Origin: Microvirga solisilvae
GTDB lineage: Bacteria; Pseudomonadota; Alphaproteobacteria; Rhizobiales; Beijerinckiaceae
Assembly: GCF_022808595.1 (NCBI RefSeq)
Contig: NZ_JAKUCN010000006.1
Coordinates: 124,001 to 188,000 of the forward strand
Length of the DNA: 64,000 nt
Reading direction: 5' to 3'
The position numbers and the translations under genes were made by a program. Position 1 is the first letter of the stretch, and the number at the start of each line of letters is the position of its first letter. The notes beneath the pieces are model-generated. The model was not told the DNA's origin. It made no database searches and was given only the letters and a program-made list of their open reading frames with translations. This document shows positions 61,028 to 64,000 of the stretch, one piece after another.

Positions 61028-62155
61028 ATGCTCGGGGGCAACCGGTCGCTGGTCAGCGACATCTATGAAGCTGCGGTCATTCATGAGCGCTGGCCTCAGG
61101 TTCTCGACCAGATTTCAGTTCTTGCGGGAGCCGAGGGAGGCTTTATCGCCGCCGCCGACGGGCGAGGCGGGCGATCCTGGCTGGCCACGGATTACTACAG
61201 GCCCGTTTTGACCGAATGGTATGAAGACGGCTGGTATCAGGAAAATCCCTGGATCATGCGCGGTCTCCAGCGCAAGCGCCTGCAGTTCTTCGACGAGCAC
61301 GATATTTTCAGGCCCGGCGAAGTCGATTCCATTCCCATGTACCGGGACTTCCATCGTCCGCGCGGCGGCGGATGGTCTGCCGGCGCCATCATGAAGATCC
61401 CCAGCGGCGGTCTCGTCTGCATGCGCTTCGAGCGGCGCCATGAGGAGGGAACGTTGAATCCCGAAGGCAAGGCGCGGCTCAATCTCCTCCGTTCTCACCT
61501 CGCACGCGCCTCCTTACTGTTCTCGAATCTTGCGGTGCGGCAGGCTCGTTCGACGGTTGCGGCGCTCCAGTTCATGGATGTTCCCGCTGCGGTGCTTGCT
61601 CGGAGCGGCCGTCTTCTGGCCTGCAATCAAGCCATGGAGACAAGGCTTTCCCAGGTGAATGTGAGAGCCGGCGATCGCGTTGTCTTCACGAACGAAAACG
61701 CTCAACGCAATTTGTGCGAGAACCTGGAGCGGATCACGGCTGGCCTGTTCGATCAGTTGCGCGGTCCGATTTCCCTCCCAGCCACCGAGGAGCACGGACC
61801 GGCGGTCGCTTACCTGATTCCGATGCGTGGAACGGCTCAAGATCTGTTCGGCTTTGACAGTACGTTGCTGATGATCCGGCCCGCCGAGTCCGAGCACCGG
61901 CTCATGGATCTGGTAAGGACGCGCTTTGCCATCAATGCCGGTGAGGCTCATCGTTGGGCGCGGCGGATTGCGGGTACTTCTCCACGCCTCGCCGCGGCGC
62001 TTCTGGCTTCGACCGAGAATGTTCAGGCCACTCTCGACCGCACTCTGGGCCACACGCAAAACAGGCTAGAGGCTCGTATGGCGAGCTTCCTGCATCGGCT
62101 CGGAGACGACCCGGAATACAGCTTCAGTGGCAGGTCGGCTGCGCTCTCGTTCTAA
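61028..62155 (+). CDS. LuxR-family-like regulator with degenerate helix-turn-helix
   Basis: This protein has 375 residues from ATG 61028 (AAGGGG 8 nt upstream; GTG 61019 possible). The body resembles the PAS-like sensor part of alphaproteobacterial LuxR regulators (AAVIHERWPQVLDQIS, YYRPVLTEWYEDGWYQENPW). The C-terminal 65 residues (LVRTRFAINAGEAHRWARRI, then LLASTENVQATLDR and NRLEARMASFLHRL) line up in position with a GerE/LuxR helix-turn-helix, but key residues of the recognition helix are lost. It may be a non-DNA-binding sensor. Confidence 0.65.
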   Translation: MLGGNRSLVSDIYEAAVIHERWPQVLDQISVLAGAEGGFIAAADGRGGRSWLATDYYRPVLTEWYEDGWYQENPWIMRGLQRKRLQFFDEHDIFRPGEVDSIPMYRDFHRPRGGGWSAGAIMKIPSGGLVCMRFERRHEEGTLNPEGKARLNLLRSHLARASLLFSNLAVRQARSTVAALQFMDVPAAVLARSGRLLACNQAMETRLSQVNVRAGDRVVFTNENAQRNLCENLERITAGLFDQLRGPISLPATEEHGPAVAYLIPMRGTAQDLFGFDSTLLMIRPAESEHRLMDLVRTRFAINAGEAHRWARRIAGTSPRLAAALLASTENVQATLDRTLGHTQNRLEARMASFLHRLGDDPEYSFSGRSAALSF

Positions 62156-63171
62156 CGGTCCTTGCCAAAGCGATCCCGCCACGCCGGTTGCGCACCCGCG
62201 AAGGGCAGGGCAATCGCCTCATAGACACCGCGCGCGATGGCGCGCGCCAGGCAATCGGCGGCGAGCGCGCCGATCTCGATGAAATCCGCATCCTGGTTCG
62301 TCAGGGGCTTCCTGCCCGTCGCCGCGCTGAAGATCGTGTCGCCGTCATAGAGGGCGTGGGCGAAGCGAAGGCCCTTGGCATGGCCGTCATGGGAGATGAC
62401 GGCAAGCCGCTTGGCCTGAGCCTTCGTCAGTACGGCATCCGTCGCGATCAGCGCGATGGTGGTGGAGATGGGAGGGGCCGTATCCTGCGCACGGCCTTTC
62501 CAGTTGAGCTTGCGCATCTCAGGCGTGATCCGAGCGGGGAAGCCGAGGCCGCCGAACTCATTGCCTTCCTCGTAGGCTCCCGCCCAGAAATGCGGACCAT
62601 CCCCAATCAGAGTGGAGGCGAGGGCATTGACGATGACGAGGGCTCCGACCGTATGGCCGGCACTCGTCACCGCGCTCGCAGAGCCGAGGCCTCCCTTGAG
62701 ATCGACCGTGGTGGCTCCATAGCCGCCGCCTGCCGTGCCGAGGGCGAAGCCGAGGCCTGCCGCCTTGGCGGCCTCGTAGCCCAGCTCGCGATAGGGGGGA
62801 TACCGCCCCCATTCCTTGTCGCCGCCATTGAGCAGGTCGAAGGTGATTGCCTGCGGCACGAGAGGCACGAGGGCAGGCCCCACGGCAAAGCCGATGCCCT
62901 TCTCCCGCAGATATCCCTGCACACCGCCTGCCGCGTCGAGGCCAAAGGCCGAGCCGCCAGAGAGCACGATGGCATTGACGCCGGGGACAACCTTGTCCGG
63001 CTCCAGAAGGTCCGTGTCTCGCGTGCCGGGCGCTCCGCCATTGACGGCATAGGAGGCGATGGCCGGTTCGTCGAAGAGCACGGCCGTGACGCCTGAGGCG
63101 AGGGCTTCGTCATGGGCATTGCCGACCCGAAGGCCCGCGACGTCGGTGATGAGATTGCGCAAAGCTGTCAT
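62152..63171 (-). CDS. P1-family (DmpA/S58) peptidase
   Basis: This protein has 339 residues from ATG 63171 (the frame to 63240 has a TTG start without support). Motifs: DVAGLRVGNAHDE, VVPGVNAIVLSGGSAFGLDAA, TVGALVIVNA and STTIALIATDAVLTKAQAKRL, where the Thr of the TTI motif is the likely N-terminal nucleophile exposed by self-cleavage. This subgroup cleaves N-terminal residues of peptides. The 3' end overlaps the LuxR-like stop by 4 bp; it is divergent from ccdA. Confidence 0.85.
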   Translation of the reverse strand: MTALRNLITDVAGLRVGNAHDEALASGVTAVLFDEPAIASYAVNGGAPGTRDTDLLEPDKVVPGVNAIVLSGGSAFGLDAAGGVQGYLREKGIGFAVGPALVPLVPQAITFDLLNGGDKEWGRYPPYRELGYEAAKAAGLGFALGTAGGGYGATTVDLKGGLGSASAVTSAGHTVGALVIVNALASTLIGDGPHFWAGAYEEGNEFGGLGFPARITPEMRKLNWKGRAQDTAPPISTTIALIATDAVLTKAQAKRLAVISHDGHAKGLRFAHALYDGDTIFSAATGRKPLTNQDADFIEIGALAADCLARAIARGVYEAIALPFAGAQPAWRDRFGKDR

Positions 63172-63265
63172 GTCGTAAGGCAATCCTAAAATGGCAGGCT
63201 TCACAAGCAGGAGAGGCCTGCGTCCACCAGCTTTCTCCAAACCTTAGAAAAGGCTAGAAGGCCTC

Positions 63266-63994
63266 ATGCTCAGCGTATCCTTTCCAGCAGCAGCCCTTGG
63301 CGGCCTCATCAGCTTCTTGAGCCCCTGCGTTCTGCCGCTGGTCCCCCCGTATCTATCGTTCCTTGCGGGCACGACCTTCGACCAGCTGCATGCGGGCGAT
63401 GACCGGGCCGTGCGTCGCCGGGCAATCCTGGCCGCGCTGCTCTTCGTGGCCGGTTTCGCGACCGTGTTCGTGCTGCTAGGTGCGACCGCTTCGGCGCTGG
63501 GGCAGGTGATCCGGCAATATCTCGACGTGCTGAGCACGATCGCCGGTATCGCCATCATCGTGATGGGCCTGCATTTCCTCGGCGTGTTCAGGATCGGCCT
63601 CTTTTATCGCGAGGCTCGCTTCTCCGTGGAGAAGCCGGTGGGGCTGTGGGGCGCCTATGTGATGGGCCTTGCCTTCGCCTTCGGCTGGACGCCCTGCATC
63701 GGGCCGGTTCTCGCGGCCATTCTGGCGGTAGCGGGATCGGAGGACAGCGTCCTGTATGGAGCAACGCTGCTCGCCGCTTATTCGGTCGGACTCGGCATTC
63801 CCTTCCTGCTCGCGGCCTTCGCCATGAAGCCTTTCGTTGCGCTTCTCAAACGCATGCGCTCCCGCTTCGCCCTGGTCGAGAAAACCATGGGCGTTCTGAT
63901 GATCCTCACCGGCATCGCCTTCCTCACCGGCTGGATCACCAACATGTCGTTCTGGCTTTTGGAGACGTTTCCGGCATTGGGAAGGTTGGGTTAG
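63266..63994 (+). CDS. ccdA: Cytochrome c biogenesis protein CcdA
   Basis: This 242-residue membrane protein has about six helices, with reactive cysteines in LSPCVLPLVPPYLS (helix 1) and GWTPCIGPVL (helix 4). It transfers reducing equivalents from cytoplasmic thioredoxin across the inner membrane for cytochrome c maturation or periplasmic disulfide reduction. AGAAGG precedes the ATG. The stop at 63992-63994 is inside the window; the last six bases hold nothing assignable. Confidence 0.93.
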   Translation: MLSVSFPAAALGGLISFLSPCVLPLVPPYLSFLAGTTFDQLHAGDDRAVRRRAILAALLFVAGFATVFVLLGATASALGQVIRQYLDVLSTIAGIAIIVMGLHFLGVFRIGLFYREARFSVEKPVGLWGAYVMGLAFAFGWTPCIGPVLAAILAVAGSEDSVLYGATLLAAYSVGLGIPFLLAAFAMKPFVALLKRMRSRFALVEKTMGVLMILTGIAFLTGWITNMSFWLLETFPALGRLG

Positions 63995-64000
63995 GCCTTG

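Overview
This 64-kb window is chromosomal DNA of a high-GC alphaproteobacterium. The evidence is the linkage dksA-like / FliO-like / cckA / recA / alaS / icd, a perfect alphaproteobacterial SOS box (GAAC-N7-GAAC) upstream of recA, a perfect CtrA-type box (TTAA-N7-TTAA) upstream of cckA, a eukaryotic-like NADP isocitrate dehydrogenase, and an Mla-type lipid transporter whose permease carries a fused STAS domain. The content fits Hyphomicrobiales (Rhizobiales), possibly a Methylobacteriaceae/Microvirga-like genus; the genus is an inference. No rRNA, tRNA, CRISPR array, transposase or prophage was seen.

Layout. 1-1789: the end of an LpxH-like phosphoesterase coupled to a GT4 glycosyltransferase. 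1790-2520: gene-free and rich in nested palindromic repeats. 2521-4682: an MFS transporter converging on a DgcA-like epimerase. 4768-8754: a four-gene Mla lipid-transport operon (STAS-permease, ATPase, MCE protein, lipoprotein). 8817-9164: repeats. 9165-14474: a MepB-like gene and a giant membrane-anchored protein built from about 70 tandem 11-residue repeats. 14794-15555: ferredoxin and universal stress protein. 15565-19683: a tightly packed minus-strand operon (Kef antiporter, VWA protein, membrane protein, NUDIX). 19906-25239: PLP enzyme, Clp-like periplasmic protein, MoxR ATPase, SixA-like phosphatase, GNAT and a hypothetical. 25306-27737: YcjX-YcjF. 27866-30269: an MBOAT acyltransferase with an SGNH-like partner. 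30435-39894: dksA, FliO-like, cckA, recA, a low-GC YcxB-like gene and alaS. 39974-43726: PQQ sugar dehydrogenase with a DUF2231 protein, two tandem GFA proteins and a secreted hypothetical. 43857-45136: a low-GC islet with an orphan ParA-like ATPase. 45137-51489: icd, a secreted PLA2-like protein, membrane proteins, trmJ, an alpha/beta hydrolase and murI. 51789-64000: rpsD, a Spy-like protein, hydrolases, a CxxCH-containing secreted protein, cfa, purB, rpe, a D-amino-acid-dehydrogenase-like oxidase, a LuxR-like regulator with a degraded helix-turn-helix, a P1 peptidase and CcdA.

Most of the window is core metabolism and envelope biology: lipid trafficking (Mla), lipid modification (cfa), peptidoglycan precursors (murI), envelope acylation (MBOAT/SGNH), cell-cycle control (CckA with a CtrA box) and DNA repair (RecA with an SOS box).

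The least explained structures are three. First, five direct repeats spaced exactly 19 bp overlap and extend upstream of the predicted promoter of the orphan ParA-like gene. Second, the giant protein contains a hendecad array that stays in register for about 770 residues with a single one-residue phase slip. Third, one palindromic repeat is nested inside another at 2146-2384.
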